A stretch of DNA of 64,000 bases from Alistipes sp. (GCA_020026335.1 JAHHQO010000003.1:62001-126000); one strand, 5' to 3'. Positions 26,801 through 36,580 are shown, numbered from the stretch's first letter. The notes: generated from the letters alone by a model not told the origin. Made by a program: numbers and translations.

Positions 26801-27835
26801 ATGAAGAAATTACTTCTCACAGGACTGCTTGCTGCCACACTGACAGTATCGGGTTTCGCGCAGAAGCCCCACAAAGTAGTTTTCTACAACTTTGAGAACC
26901 TCTTTGACCTTACCGACGACCCCGACATCCACGATGAGGAGTTCACTCCCGAGGGTTCGAAGAAGTGGACCGAGGCGAAGTATCAGAAGAAAATCGACAA
27001 TCTCAACCGCGTGTTGTTTGACATCGCTGCCGAGGACAGAGACTTCCCCGCAGTGATTGGTGTCTCGGAGATCGAGAACCGCAACGTGCTGGAGGATGTG
27101 CTGGCGGGCGACAAGCTCTCGAAGTGCAGCTACCGCATCGTTCATTTCGATTCGCCCGATGCCCGTGGTATCGATTGTGCATTCTGCTACCGTCCCGACA
27201 TCTTCAAGTTGGAGGGAAGCGCAAACATCAAGTACACCTACGACCGTATGCCCAACTTCCGCACCCGTGACTTTGTCACCATGTGGGGAACCATCGAGGG
27301 CGAGCCGTTCTACTTCCTCGTTTCGCACTGGCCTTCGCGTCTGGGTGGCAAGGAGGCTTCCGACCACCTGCGTATGTCGGCTGCCCGTCAGATTCGCCAC
27401 GCCATCGACTCGGTGCGTACGCTTCGTCCCGACACCAAATTCGTGGTGATGGGTGACTTGAACGACGACGCTACCGATGACAGCATCGTCAAGGGTCTCA
27501 AGGCACAGGGCAAGACCAAGGATGTGAAGGAGGGCGATATGTTCAACCCCTTCATCGCACTGCTCAAGTCGGGTCGCGGTACTTTGGCTTATCGCGATAT
27601 GTGGAACCTGTTTGACAATATCATCGTGTCGGACAATCTGGTCAATGACGCCGAGGGCAAGCTCAAGATTCAGCGTGTGGGCGGCTCGAAGTTCTACGGA
27701 GGTATCTTCCGCCGTCCCTACATGGTGCAGCGCGAGGGTCAGTTCAAGGGTTATCCCCTGCGTACCTTTGTGGGCGACAACTTCCAGGGCGGTTTCAGCG
27801 ACCACTTCCCCGTATATATCTACATCGCCAAATAA
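26801..27835 (+). CDS. Secreted endonuclease/exonuclease/phosphatase family protein
   Basis: The signal peptide MKKLLLTGLLAATLTVSGFAQ directs it to the periplasm or beyond. The DNase I-like fold is complete: FYNFENLF near residue 30 (metal-binding Asn/Glu), GVSEIENRNVLED near 87, SHWPSRLGG near 172 with the catalytic His, MGDLNDDATDDS near 217, and the terminal SDHFPVYI. This family includes nucleases and phosphodiesterases. Position between a NUC lipoprotein and a TonB receptor supports a nucleic-acid or nucleotide substrate. It starts 44 bases after the nuclease gene. Confidence 0.88.
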   Translation: MKKLLLTGLLAATLTVSGFAQKPHKVVFYNFENLFDLTDDPDIHDEEFTPEGSKKWTEAKYQKKIDNLNRVLFDIAAEDRDFPAVIGVSEIENRNVLEDVLAGDKLSKCSYRIVHFDSPDARGIDCAFCYRPDIFKLEGSANIKYTYDRMPNFRTRDFVTMWGTIEGEPFYFLVSHWPSRLGGKEASDHLRMSAARQIRHAIDSVRTLRPDTKFVVMGDLNDDATDDSIVKGLKAQGKTKDVKEGDMFNPFIALLKSGRGTLAYRDMWNLFDNIIVSDNLVNDAEGKLKIQRVGGSKFYGGIFRRPYMVQREGQFKGYPLRTFVGDNFQGGFSDHFPVYIYIAK

Positions 27836-27853
27836 TGAATTTATAATATTTGT

Positions 27854-30733
27854 ATGAAACTGAAATCTTTACTTCTGTTTTTGCTCTCTGTGGTCATCGC
27901 CACTGCCTCCTATGCGCAGAGTGGTGGTATCCGCGGTAAGGTGATTTCGCGTAGCAGCCGTGAAGCATTGAGCAACGTGAAGGTGGCCATCGAGGATTCG
28001 AATCTGGTTGCCATAACGAACAAAGACGGTGAATTTATCCTGGAGAACCTGCCCAAGGGAACCTATCAGGTGAAATTCATGTCGAACGACTATGAGGAGC
28101 TCCAAATCATGGTGCGTGTGACCGAGAATATGCGCAACCTGAAGGAGGTGGTCGTTTCACCGCTGACCATGTCAACCGGTTTTGACGATGCGGTGTTTGC
28201 CGAGCTGGACAGCGATTCGTCGGCTTCCGATGTGCAGGCTCTGCCCTCATCGTTGTCATCGGCGAAGGACCTCTTCAACAGAGTGGCTTCGTACCGCTTC
28301 AGCGAGATGCGTTTCAATGTGCGCGGTTACGACTCGCAGTATTCCGACATCTATCTCAACGGTATCCGTTTCAACGATGCCATGACCGGCTACGGCCCCT
28401 GGTCGTTGTGGAGTGGTCTGAATGACGCTACCCGCAATCAGGAGAACGTATCGGGTACGACCGTTTCCGACTTCGGTGTGGGAGGTATCGGTGGTATGAC
28501 CAACATCAACGCACGCGCTTCGCAGATGCGTAAGGGCTTCCGCGTGAGTCTGGCCAATGCCAATCAGATGTACCGTTTCCGCGGTATGATTTCCTATGCT
28601 TCGGGTCAGCTCGACAACGGTTGGTCTTACGGCTTCTCGTTCGGTACCCGTCAGGGTGGCAACGGTTATGTCGATGGTGTATACTATAACTCTTACGCCT
28701 ACTTTGCATCGGTGGAGAAGGCCATGGGCAACCACCGTCTGGGCTTGACCATCTTGGGCTCGCCCACCGAGCGTGGTGCACAGCAGGCATCGACCGAGGA
28801 GGCTTACCAGCTCTTCGGCAGCCACTACTACAACCCCAACGTGGGTTATCAGGCCGGCAAGATGCGTAACTCGCGTGTGCGTGACGCCCACGAGCCTATC
28901 ATCATGCTCAACTACATCTGGGACATCTCGGAGCGCACCCGTCTGAATGCCGCTACCTCTATCCGCTTCGGTAAGAACGGTTACTCGGCACTCACATGGA
29001 AGGACGCAGGTGACCCTCGTGGTGACTACTACCGCTATCTGCCTTCGGGTATGACCAGCCAGATTGTCCCCGGCATTACTTCCGACGAGACCCTCTACTA
29101 CAACATCTACCGCGCACAGCAGCTGGCAGGTGTCTTCACCGGTCGTCTGGCTTACGACCAGTTCTTCGCTTCGAACCGCCTCATCGACCGCGATTTGGCA
29201 CTCAAGGCAGAGAAGTACGGCGACCAGATGTTCAAGAACGTGGTTTCGGGTCAGTACCGCTCCAACATCATGATTGAGGAGCGTCACACCGACCAGTTGG
29301 ACTATAACTTTGCATTCAACATCTCGCACCAGATTCGCAACAACATGCGCATCATCGGTGGTGCCAACGTGCGTATGAACCGCACTTCGTACTACGATGA
29401 GGTGAAGGACCTTTTGGGTGGTGATTACTGGTACGATATCGATAAGTTTGCCGAGCGCGATATGTCGCACAGCGCACTGAACTATCAGAACGATATGGAC
29501 TACTACCTGGCAACAGGTCACGGTCGTATCGCTCGCGAGGGTGACAAAATCGGTTACAACTACCGTGCTCACCTGTTGGAGAGCCGTGCATGGGCGTTGT
29601 ACTCCTACAACATCGGCGGTTTCTCGATGGATTTGGGTGGCGAGGCAGGTTACTCGTCGCTCTACCGTGAGGGTCTGTGGCGCAAGGGTCTGTTCCCCGA
29701 TGATTCGCAGGGCGACTCCAAGACGCTGGATTACTTCGTCTACAATGCCAAGGCCAATCTGGGTTACAAGTTCTCGGGTTCGCACAGCATCAATGCAGGT
29801 GTCGTTTACAAGGTCGATGCGCCCAAGTTCGCTCACGCCTTCGTTTCGCCCCGTACCCGTAACAGCGTAACTCCGGGTGTCGATACCGAGAAGATTCTGG
29901 GTGCCGACCTCACCTATAACCTCAATCTGCCCTTCCTCAAGGCGCGCGTTTCGGGTTTCTACACCCAGATTGAGGACCAGACCAAGGTCATCTCGTTCTA
30001 CGATGACGTAGAGCGTACCTTCACCAACTTCGCCATGAGCGGTATCGACAAGCGTCACTACGGCTTCGAGGTGGGTTGGGATATTCCCGTATGGAACGGT
30101 CTTTCTGTTGTCGGTGCATTCAGCTGGGGTGACTACACCTACACTTCGAACCCAGACTTCATTCAGATTCGCGATAACAGTGCCACCCCCGTCAATCAGG
30201 GTAAGGTCAACTGGAAGGGCTTCTATGTGGAGAACTCTCCCCAGACCGCTCTCAACGTAGGTTTGGATTACAGAGGACCTCACAGCTGGTTCGCATCGGT
30301 GAACTTCAACTACTTCACCGACCAGTACCTCTCGATGAACCCCTACTATCGTACCGACAAGGCCATCGAGTGCTACACCAAGATTATGGATGCCGAGCTT
30401 TCGAAGCCCAATCCTGCCGACATGAACATATCGAAGCTGGTCAATGCCTATAACTCGGCCAACGAGGTTCGCCGCGAGGAGAAGCTCGACGATGTATATA
30501 CATTGAGCGCAAGTTTGGGTAAGAACTGGTTTATCCAGCGCAAGTATATGCTCGGTTTCAGCGTCGAGGTGAAGAACATTCTCAACGACCGCGACATCCG
30601 CACCGGTGGTTACGAGCAGATGCGTATGCGCAAGCAGAGAACTCCCGACGGTGTGATGTTCAAGCGTTTCGACTCCAAGTATTTCTATATGCTGGGTACA
30701 AACTACTATTTGAATCTTTATTTCCGTTTCTAA
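27854..30733 (+). CDS. TonB-dependent receptor
   Basis: This outer-membrane active transporter is 959 residues, normal for the family. After the signal peptide it has a carboxypeptidase-regulatory-like domain (about 25-105, GGIRGKVISRSS to GTYQVKFMSND), a plug domain with FNVRGYDSQYSDIYLNGIRF near 155, and a long 22-strand-type barrel ending LNLYFRF. No SusD-type gene is next to it; instead a DUF5689 lipoprotein follows at 22 bases. With two upstream nuclease genes, import of oligonucleotides, nucleosides or phosphate is the simplest hypothesis. Confidence 0.9.
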   Translation: MKLKSLLLFLLSVVIATASYAQSGGIRGKVISRSSREALSNVKVAIEDSNLVAITNKDGEFILENLPKGTYQVKFMSNDYEELQIMVRVTENMRNLKEVVVSPLTMSTGFDDAVFAELDSDSSASDVQALPSSLSSAKDLFNRVASYRFSEMRFNVRGYDSQYSDIYLNGIRFNDAMTGYGPWSLWSGLNDATRNQENVSGTTVSDFGVGGIGGMTNINARASQMRKGFRVSLANANQMYRFRGMISYASGQLDNGWSYGFSFGTRQGGNGYVDGVYYNSYAYFASVEKAMGNHRLGLTILGSPTERGAQQASTEEAYQLFGSHYYNPNVGYQAGKMRNSRVRDAHEPIIMLNYIWDISERTRLNAATSIRFGKNGYSALTWKDAGDPRGDYYRYLPSGMTSQIVPGITSDETLYYNIYRAQQLAGVFTGRLAYDQFFASNRLIDRDLALKAEKYGDQMFKNVVSGQYRSNIMIEERHTDQLDYNFAFNISHQIRNNMRIIGGANVRMNRTSYYDEVKDLLGGDYWYDIDKFAERDMSHSALNYQNDMDYYLATGHGRIAREGDKIGYNYRAHLLESRAWALYSYNIGGFSMDLGGEAGYSSLYREGLWRKGLFPDDSQGDSKTLDYFVYNAKANLGYKFSGSHSINAGVVYKVDAPKFAHAFVSPRTRNSVTPGVDTEKILGADLTYNLNLPFLKARVSGFYTQIEDQTKVISFYDDVERTFTNFAMSGIDKRHYGFEVGWDIPVWNGLSVVGAFSWGDYTYTSNPDFIQIRDNSATPVNQGKVNWKGFYVENSPQTALNVGLDYRGPHSWFASVNFNYFTDQYLSMNPYYRTDKAIECYTKIMDAELSKPNPADMNISKLVNAYNSANEVRREEKLDDVYTLSASLGKNWFIQRKYMLGFSVEVKNILNDRDIRTGGYEQMRMRKQRTPDGVMFKRFDSKYFYMLGTNYYLNLYFRF

Positions 30734-30755
30734 TCGGTAAAAACAGTTTAAATCT

Positions 30756-32054
30756 ATGAAAAATTTTAGAATACTTTTGGCGTTGGCTCTCGGTTGCCTG
30801 ACTGTCGGTTGCTACAACGATTTCGATGAGCCGGCTCCTGCCAAGGTATGGTCAGATAAGGAGGTTCAGGAGTTGGGTCTCCAGCAGATTTCCATTGCCG
30901 ACATGAAAGCCAAGTACAGTGAGTTCTGGGGCTCGATTGAGCATAACGGCGGAAATAAGGCTGATGATACCAATACCTTGAAGATGGGTCCTGCGCGTCA
31001 GGAAGAGTCGGGTTTCAAGAATATGAAGTTCTGGGACGAGGCTGCCAACATGTATATCAAGGGTAAGGTGATTTCGAGCGACGAGCAGGGTAACATCTAC
31101 AAGTCGCTGCACATCGATGACGGTACTGCTGCCATCGAGTTGAAGTTGTGCGGTACACTCTTCACCACCTTTAAGCTCGACATCGACAACCACGAGTCGA
31201 TGTGGGTTTATGTCAAGCTGAAGGATATGTATCTGGGTAACTACCGCATGATGCTCTCTTTGGGTGATGCTCCCTCGAACGGTCTGAATGCTTCGGGTAC
31301 TGACAAGTACTACGGCAACTCGAACTTCGAGAGCGACCTGCTGTGGAGAAATCCCGCACGCGAGGAGTTCAACCGTGTGCTGGTGGGTGAGCCCTGCCGT
31401 CTGATTGACGACATGGACAACCCTGAGACCAACATCATTACCATCACCAAGGACAACTTCCAGCAGTTCCGCGGTGCAGAGGGTGAGAAGTACCACGGCC
31501 GTCTGGTGCGCATCAAGGATGCCAAGGTGAAGTACGCCAACATCACCTACCAGAACAAGAACGAGGACGGTACTTGGAGCGAGGATATCCACACTGCATC
31601 GTTCAATCCCAAGAACGGCAACCCCTTCCCCAACTGGATTGTAACCGACTGGGGTAAACCCGAGTTCGATACCTGGTATCGCTGGGCATACAGCCGTAAC
31701 GGTACGAGCCTTACAGGTTCGGTGCTGGTAACGGTGAACGACAACGCAAAGGAGTTCAAGGACGGCGGTGTTTACTCGGTTCGTACCAGCGGTTACTCGC
31801 GTTTTGCCATGAAGCCCATTCCGATGGACGGTGCCGTGGGTGATGTGTTGGGTCTCTATGGCATCTATGCCAAGAGCTATGACAAGGGTTACAACACCTA
31901 CGAGCAGTATCAGATTACGGTCAATCGCCTTGAGGACCTCAAATTCCCCAAGTCGTCGTTGCTGACCGAGGAGTGGATTGAGCACAATACTCCTGCATCG
32001 GCATACAAGCCCCGCGTGAAGAATGGCGCAGGCGAGTATGAGGATTTGCAGTAG
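30756..32054 (+). CDS. DUF5689-family surface lipoprotein
   Basis: The lipobox LTVGC (Cys19) is followed by YNDFDEP, an acidic surface-export-like signal. The core (about 90-330) contains the DUF5689 pattern with an OB-like strand set: KGKVISSDEQGNIYKSLHIDDGTAAIEL (quoted in two parts: KGKVISSDEQGN and SLHIDDGTAAIEL). It occupies the place that SusD holds in glycan loci, directly after the TonB-dependent receptor, so it may bind the ligand or cap the receptor. It is 432 residues and ends before a strong terminator. Confidence 0.8.
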   Translation: MKNFRILLALALGCLTVGCYNDFDEPAPAKVWSDKEVQELGLQQISIADMKAKYSEFWGSIEHNGGNKADDTNTLKMGPARQEESGFKNMKFWDEAANMYIKGKVISSDEQGNIYKSLHIDDGTAAIELKLCGTLFTTFKLDIDNHESMWVYVKLKDMYLGNYRMMLSLGDAPSNGLNASGTDKYYGNSNFESDLLWRNPAREEFNRVLVGEPCRLIDDMDNPETNIITITKDNFQQFRGAEGEKYHGRLVRIKDAKVKYANITYQNKNEDGTWSEDIHTASFNPKNGNPFPNWIVTDWGKPEFDTWYRWAYSRNGTSLTGSVLVTVNDNAKEFKDGGVYSVRTSGYSRFAMKPIPMDGAVGDVLGLYGIYAKSYDKGYNTYEQYQITVNRLEDLKFPKSSLLTEEWIEHNTPASAYKPRVKNGAGEYEDLQ

Positions 32055-32074
32055 TCCGATTCACTTTCCATATA

Positions 32075-32110
32075 GAGGGAACATCCTTTGGGGTGTTCCC
32101 TCTTTTTTTT
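32075..32110 (+). terminator. Intrinsic terminator of the nuclease/receptor cluster
   Basis: GAGGGAACATCC pairs with GGTGTTCCCTC around a short loop and is followed by eight T. Confidence 0.92.
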
Positions 32111-32660
32111 GTGCAGTGTGGAGGAGGGGGCGACGGCGAAGAGATGCGGAGAATGGGGGAGTGAGTGGTGAGGAATGCGAAGGTGTCGGTTGCGCGTGGG
32201 AAGTGTTGTGGCGCAGAATATCTGTGGGTGATGGTGCGTTCGGCAGTTGATAATCGGGCGGTCGAGCCGTGAATTCGCTTCGTGAAAACTTGTGAGGGGC
32301 GTGCGTTCGCCTACGTGTGTGCGAAGTGGGGGAGTCGGACGGTAGATTTGCCCCGAATTTGGCTGTTCTGTGGCGATATTTTCTTGTTGGCGGTAAGTTG
32401 TTCCGCGCTTGCCTGCGCACGATAAAATCGGCAGAAATTTCGCACCCCGGACACTACCCGAACCCTCTCAATTTCTGCCTGCCACCCATTTCGCCATTTC
32501 CTCCCCGTTCTATCTATTGCGCTCACGTCCCGTCCATTTCTCGCCCCGCCACATCGCCCAAGCCCCCAACCATAATCCCACCGACCTATAACCCCTTTTG
32601 CGTTCCTCCTTGCGTCCACTCGCCCTCTCTCGCACCCTTTCGCCCCTCCCGACATAGCAC
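32111..32660 (+). other. Long intergenic region with abrupt G-to-C strand bias switch
   Basis: About 550 bases between two convergent terminators. The first part (to about 32340) is very G-rich on the plus strand and the last part (from about 32440) very C-rich, so each is purine-rich on the strand of the gene it follows. The open frames here are low-complexity and lack any recognisable protein. No RNA motif was identified. Confidence 0.5.
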
Positions 32661-32699
32661 AAAAAAAAGGATGAACTCCAAGTGGAGCTCATCCTTTTT
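32661..32699 (-). terminator. Intrinsic terminator of the M16 peptidase gene
   Basis: On the minus strand GGATGAGCTCCA pairs with TGGAGTTCATCC (one wobble), with eight T following. Confidence 0.92.
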
Positions 32700-32716
32700 C
32701 GTAGGGACTTTATAAT

Positions 32717-35539
32717 CTATTTGGTTTCGGGACGCATCACGACTCTCAACTGATTCTTGTCGTCGAGAATCTTGTTGGCCATGGCCTTGATGTCGTCATA
32801 AGTAATAGACTTGATGGCTGCTTCAGTCTCGGTGAGCGAGTTGATACCGAAACGGTAGTACATCTGAAGCATGTTCACCCAGCTGTTGTTCTTCTCCAGC
32901 GAGTTGGTCCACTCCTTCAAGAGATACTTGCGGGTCTTCTCCACATCCTCGGCTACGGGACCGTTCTCTGCGAGGTCGTGAATCTCCTGCATGATAATCT
33001 CCATCAGCTCGTCAGCCATCTTCTCGTTGGTGTCGAATACGATGTGCATCTCGTAGGTCTCGGTGGGAATGTTGCTGAGCATACCGCCTACACCCACACC
33101 GTAGGTACCGCCCTTCTCCTCACGGATAGAAATCAGGTAACGCGAGTTGAGTGCCTCGGTGAGCATGGTCATCGTGAAGTTGTTCTTCAGCGAGTAGGGC
33201 ATGTCACCCGAGAAGAGGTAGTGTACCGATACCTTGGGCTGCTGCATGGCAACGCGGAAATCCTTGTTGAGCTCGCCCTTGCGGATGTCGCAGTGGTCGT
33301 TGACCATCTCCGAAATCTCCTTCTTCGACGAGGGCAGCGAACCGATGTACTTCTCTACGAGGGGCTTTACGGTCTCCATATCGAAGTTACCGGTGAGCAT
33401 GAAGGTGAAGCTGTTGGCATTGGGGTACAACTTCTTGTGAAGTGCGGGCAGAGCCTTGAAATCGAACTTGTCGAGCAGCTCGGTAGAGATGAGCTGGCAA
33501 CGGGGGTTGTTGTCGTAAACGAAGTCCTTGAAGGTGTCCTGCATGACATAGTCGGGGTTCGACTTCACGTTCTCCAATTGCGAGCGCATCATCTTCATGA
33601 AGGTGTTGTAGTCTCCCTCGTCGAAGCGGGGCTGCGTGAAGTTGAGGTAGACGAGCTGCATCATGGTCTCCAAGTCGCGGGGCGAGCAGTGACCGTTGAG
33701 GTAGCTGGAGTATTTGCCTACGTGGATACCTGCCGAAGCGTTCTTGCCCGAGAGCTGCTTGCCCAACTCACTTGCCGAGAACTCACCGACACCCGACATC
33801 GAGCAGATAGCCGACAGGTTCTCACCCATCTGATACTCTGCATCGCTCAGTATCGAAAGACCGCCATCGGCGTATGCCTGGAAGATGACCTCGTCAGCCT
33901 TGAATGTGGTGGGCTTCAGAACGATTTTCACACCGTTCTTCAAAGTCCATTCTGTGGTGCCGTAAAGCTCGTTCTTCGACTCCTTCTTCACGGGCGAACC
34001 CTTCAGAACGATGTTCTCTGCGATGAGGGGCTTCTTGACGATGTTGTCCTCATAGGGCTTCAACTCGGCGTTCATCACCTCCTCGCGAATTTGGAGCAAC
34101 TCCTCCTCGGTGGGATTTACAACGCCCTCCTTCTCGGGAGCCTTGACGATAATCACCTGATTCTGGGGATAGAGAATCTGCTTGGCGTACTGGTTAACGG
34201 CCTGTACGTTGATATTCTTCACCAACATGCTGTCGAGCTGCCATTCGGTCTCTGCATCGGGCATGGGGGTGTTGTGACGATAGTTGTTGAGGTAAACCTC
34301 CACGAAGCTGCCGTTGGTGCGGTCGTTGCGGTTGGCATACGAACGCTCGGCGCTGTTCATCAGCACCTGCTGTGCGCGCTCGAACTCACCTGCGGTGAAA
34401 CCGAAGCGGCGAACCTTCTCCAACTCCTCGTAGAGCGCCTTGAAACCGGTCTTCAGCTGACCGTCCTGTGTGTTGGCCATGAAGATGGCGCTGTTGAGGG
34501 TAGGAATCATACCCAGCGCATCACCTGCTGCCATACCGCCACCCAGGAAGGGAGCCTCGGGTGACATGGCCAAATCCTGCAAACGCTGGTTGGTCATCAC
34601 CGACATGAAGGCCTCGATGATACCGATGCTGTAAGCCTGTACCGAGTTGCGAACCTGCATGGGGAGAGCGGGACGCTTGATGAAGAGCTGCACGCTCGAA
34701 CCCTGCATCTCGGGGTCGGTGAGGATGCTGACGATGGGCTGCTCGTTGTCGGGGACTACGATGACCTCCTTCTGTGCGGCATCGGCTGCGGGAGCTTCGA
34801 TGTCGCTCATCAGGCTGATGAGCTTCTGCTCGGTCTTGTCCACGTCGAGGTCACCCACGATGACTACGGTCTGGTAGTCGGGACGGTACCACTTCTTATA
34901 GAATGCCTCCAACTCGTTGTGCTGGAAGGTCTTCAAATCGTCGAGATAACCGATAAGGTTGCGGTGCTCGTACTTGGTGCCCTTACCGATGGCCTTCAGC
35001 AGACCGATGGTCGAACGCCACGATGCACCGTCACGTGTACGCAACTCCTCCATGATGACACCTCTCTCGGAGTCAATCTCCTTGGGCTCCAGCGAGATGA
35101 AGTGCGACCAGTCGTGCAGAATCAGCAGAGCCGAGTCGATGATGCCCTCTCTGACGGTGGGAACGTCCTTGATGAGGTAGTTGGTAACGTCCCAGCTGGT
35201 GTTGGCGTTGACGTTGGTACCGAACTTCACACCGATTTTCTCCAGATACTCTGTGAGGGTCTTGCCGGGGAGGTTCTTCGTACCGTTGAATGCCATGTGC
35301 TCGAGGAAGTGAGCCAAACCCTGCTGTGAGTCGTCCTCCTGAATGGCACCCACGTTGTGAGTGATGTAGAAATCTGCCTGTCCTTTGGGCTTCTCGTTGT
35401 GACGGATGTAGTAGGTCATTCCGTTCTGGAGCTTACCCGTGCGGACCTCCTTGTCGGCCGGGATAGGTGTGAGACCTTGAGCTGTCACGCTGCCAAATGC
35501 CATGACGGCAAGAGCCAGCAACATTAATCTCTGTTTCAT
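32717..35539 (-). CDS. M16-family zinc metallopeptidase (two-repeat, pitrilysin-like), secreted
   Basis: A signal peptide ending SVTAQ exports this 940-residue protein to the periplasm. The inverted zinc motif HxxEH is HFLEH at residues 77-81; the third ligand glutamate is in the SERGVIMEELR segment near 145. The C-terminal half repeats the fold without the zinc motif, as expected for a two-domain clam-shell M16 enzyme. M16 proteases degrade peptides that fit the closed chamber. It follows the small HTH gene by 33 bases with no visible terminator, so it may be part of that transcript. Confidence 0.93.
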   Translation of the reverse strand: MKQRLMLLALAVMAFGSVTAQGLTPIPADKEVRTGKLQNGMTYYIRHNEKPKGQADFYITHNVGAIQEDDSQQGLAHFLEHMAFNGTKNLPGKTLTEYLEKIGVKFGTNVNANTSWDVTNYLIKDVPTVREGIIDSALLILHDWSHFISLEPKEIDSERGVIMEELRTRDGASWRSTIGLLKAIGKGTKYEHRNLIGYLDDLKTFQHNELEAFYKKWYRPDYQTVVIVGDLDVDKTEQKLISLMSDIEAPAADAAQKEVIVVPDNEQPIVSILTDPEMQGSSVQLFIKRPALPMQVRNSVQAYSIGIIEAFMSVMTNQRLQDLAMSPEAPFLGGGMAAGDALGMIPTLNSAIFMANTQDGQLKTGFKALYEELEKVRRFGFTAGEFERAQQVLMNSAERSYANRNDRTNGSFVEVYLNNYRHNTPMPDAETEWQLDSMLVKNINVQAVNQYAKQILYPQNQVIIVKAPEKEGVVNPTEEELLQIREEVMNAELKPYEDNIVKKPLIAENIVLKGSPVKKESKNELYGTTEWTLKNGVKIVLKPTTFKADEVIFQAYADGGLSILSDAEYQMGENLSAICSMSGVGEFSASELGKQLSGKNASAGIHVGKYSSYLNGHCSPRDLETMMQLVYLNFTQPRFDEGDYNTFMKMMRSQLENVKSNPDYVMQDTFKDFVYDNNPRCQLISTELLDKFDFKALPALHKKLYPNANSFTFMLTGNFDMETVKPLVEKYIGSLPSSKKEISEMVNDHCDIRKGELNKDFRVAMQQPKVSVHYLFSGDMPYSLKNNFTMTMLTEALNSRYLISIREEKGGTYGVGVGGMLSNIPTETYEMHIVFDTNEKMADELMEIIMQEIHDLAENGPVAEDVEKTRKYLLKEWTNSLEKNNSWVNMLQMYYRFGINSLTETEAAIKSITYDDIKAMANKILDDKNQLRVVMRPETK

Positions 35540-35572
35540 AATCTGTTTATTTAAAGTTAATTGTCCTTAGTT

Positions 35573-35797
35573 TTATTCTTTGTCCGTCTCCTGGTCGGGT
35601 CGCCACTCGATGATGTCGCCCGGCTGGCAATCCAATTCGCGACAGATGGCCTCGAGCGTCGAGAAACGCACCGCCTTGGCCTTGCCGTTCTTGAGAATCG
35701 ACAGGTTGGCAGGAGTAATCTCCACACGCTCCGACAACTCTCCGAGTGACATCTTGCGTTTGGCCATCATGACGTCTATGTTGATGATTATTGCCAT
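35573..35797 (-). CDS. Small Cro/C1-type HTH regulator (YozG-like)
   Basis: The 74-residue protein is a single helix-turn-helix domain: MAKRKMSLGELSERVEITPANLSILKNGKAKAVRF (shown here as MAKRKMSLGELS and ITPANLSILKNGKA) followed by FSTLEAICRELDCQPGDI. This type is regularly encoded next to a DUF2975 membrane protein, as here (38 bases downstream of it). The pair probably acts as a membrane-linked autoregulator. A palindrome array upstream of the DUF2975 promoter is a plausible binding site. Confidence 0.88.
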   Translation of the reverse strand: MAIIINIDVMMAKRKMSLGELSERVEITPANLSILKNGKAKAVRFSTLEAICRELDCQPGDIIEWRPDQETDKE

Positions 35798-35834
35798 TCT
35801 GTAATCTTATGCTTATCTGTTTTTGTTCAATGTC

Positions 35835-36485
35835 TTAAATGGTGTACTCCTGCTCCTCGCTCAGCTCCGAACCGATGGTGAAGACTTCGGCCATGTAGAG
35901 GAAGACCACACCCAGAATGATGTTGATGTCGTTGAGCGTGAAGGCGGTCTGCACCTTGAGTCCCGTGTCAGCCAACAAAACGGCGACCTCCCTGCTGGTG
36001 AGGTACTGGGCATAGGCGAAGCACAACTCGCCGAAGATGACCAAACCTCCGATGACGCGTGTGAGGGTGATTTCGCGCTTCATGAGCGGATGCTCGTGGC
36101 GTACGGCCTTGCGCAGTGAGTTGATAATCACGGCGATGAGTACAAATACAGCCAAAAATGCAACTGCACCCCACAGATTGAGCAACAGCACCAGCCAGTG
36201 CTGACCGCTGATTTCGCTCTTGACGGTGGCGTTGTGGTCTATCTCCTTGTTGAGGGTGATTTGGTCGATACTCAGCTTCCAATCCTCGGGCATACCCTCA
36301 ATCTTGAGGTTGTCGGGGGTGGATATGATTTCCGATGCGAGGGTATATTGACGCTGCTCATCACGGGCTTCAGCGTAGCCGGCGCGGAACGAAGCCAGTG
36401 ACGAAAAGAAGCTGTATATGATTACCACGAAGTAGAAAACATAAATCAGCATCAGATGCTTGAGTACTTTTTTCTTGTTGGTCAT
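35835..36485 (-). CDS. DUF2975-family membrane protein
   Basis: The 216-residue protein has four predicted membrane segments: near residues 10-30, 98-120, 138-158 and 182-202. A periplasmic stretch of about 65 residues lies between the first two. DUF2975 proteins are commonly partnered with small Cro/C1-type regulators; the molecular role is unknown. It is the first gene after an exact consensus promoter. Confidence 0.8.
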   Translation of the reverse strand: MTNKKKVLKHLMLIYVFYFVVIIYSFFSSLASFRAGYAEARDEQRQYTLASEIISTPDNLKIEGMPEDWKLSIDQITLNKEIDHNATVKSEISGQHWLVLLLNLWGAVAFLAVFVLIAVIINSLRKAVRHEHPLMKREITLTRVIGGLVIFGELCFAYAQYLTSREVAVLLADTGLKVQTAFTLNDINIILGVVFLYMAEVFTIGSELSEEQEYTI

Positions 36486-36511
36486 GGGGCTAACAGTGTT
36501 TATCTTTACTG

Positions 36512-36542
36512 CAAATATATAACAAAGATTTCGAAAAACAAA
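36512..36542 (-). promoter_or_regulatory. Promoter of the DUF2975-HTH genes
   Basis: On the minus strand TTTG (36539-36542), a 19-base spacer and TATATTTG (36512-36519) match the consensus exactly. The predicted leader is about 22 bases. Confidence 0.88.
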
Positions 36543-36547
36543 TATTA

Positions 36548-36580
36548 TTTATCGTTTTTCGATAAATTTTATCTGATAAA
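36548..36580. promoter_or_regulatory. Palindrome array, possible operator for the HTH regulator
   Basis: Four half-sites TTTATC/GATAAA occur in order at 36548, 36561, 36568 and 36575: TTTATCG-N5-CGATAAA and then TTTATC-T-GATAAA. The array begins 5 bases upstream of the -33 box of the DUF2975 promoter and 60 bases before the -7 element of the divergent thioesterase gene. Confidence 0.55.

Noticed and set aside
32311..32715. Overlapping small frames in the long intergenic region
   Set aside because: Products are low-complexity (Pro/His/Ser or Arg/Gly-rich) on both strands, with no start signals and no family resemblance.
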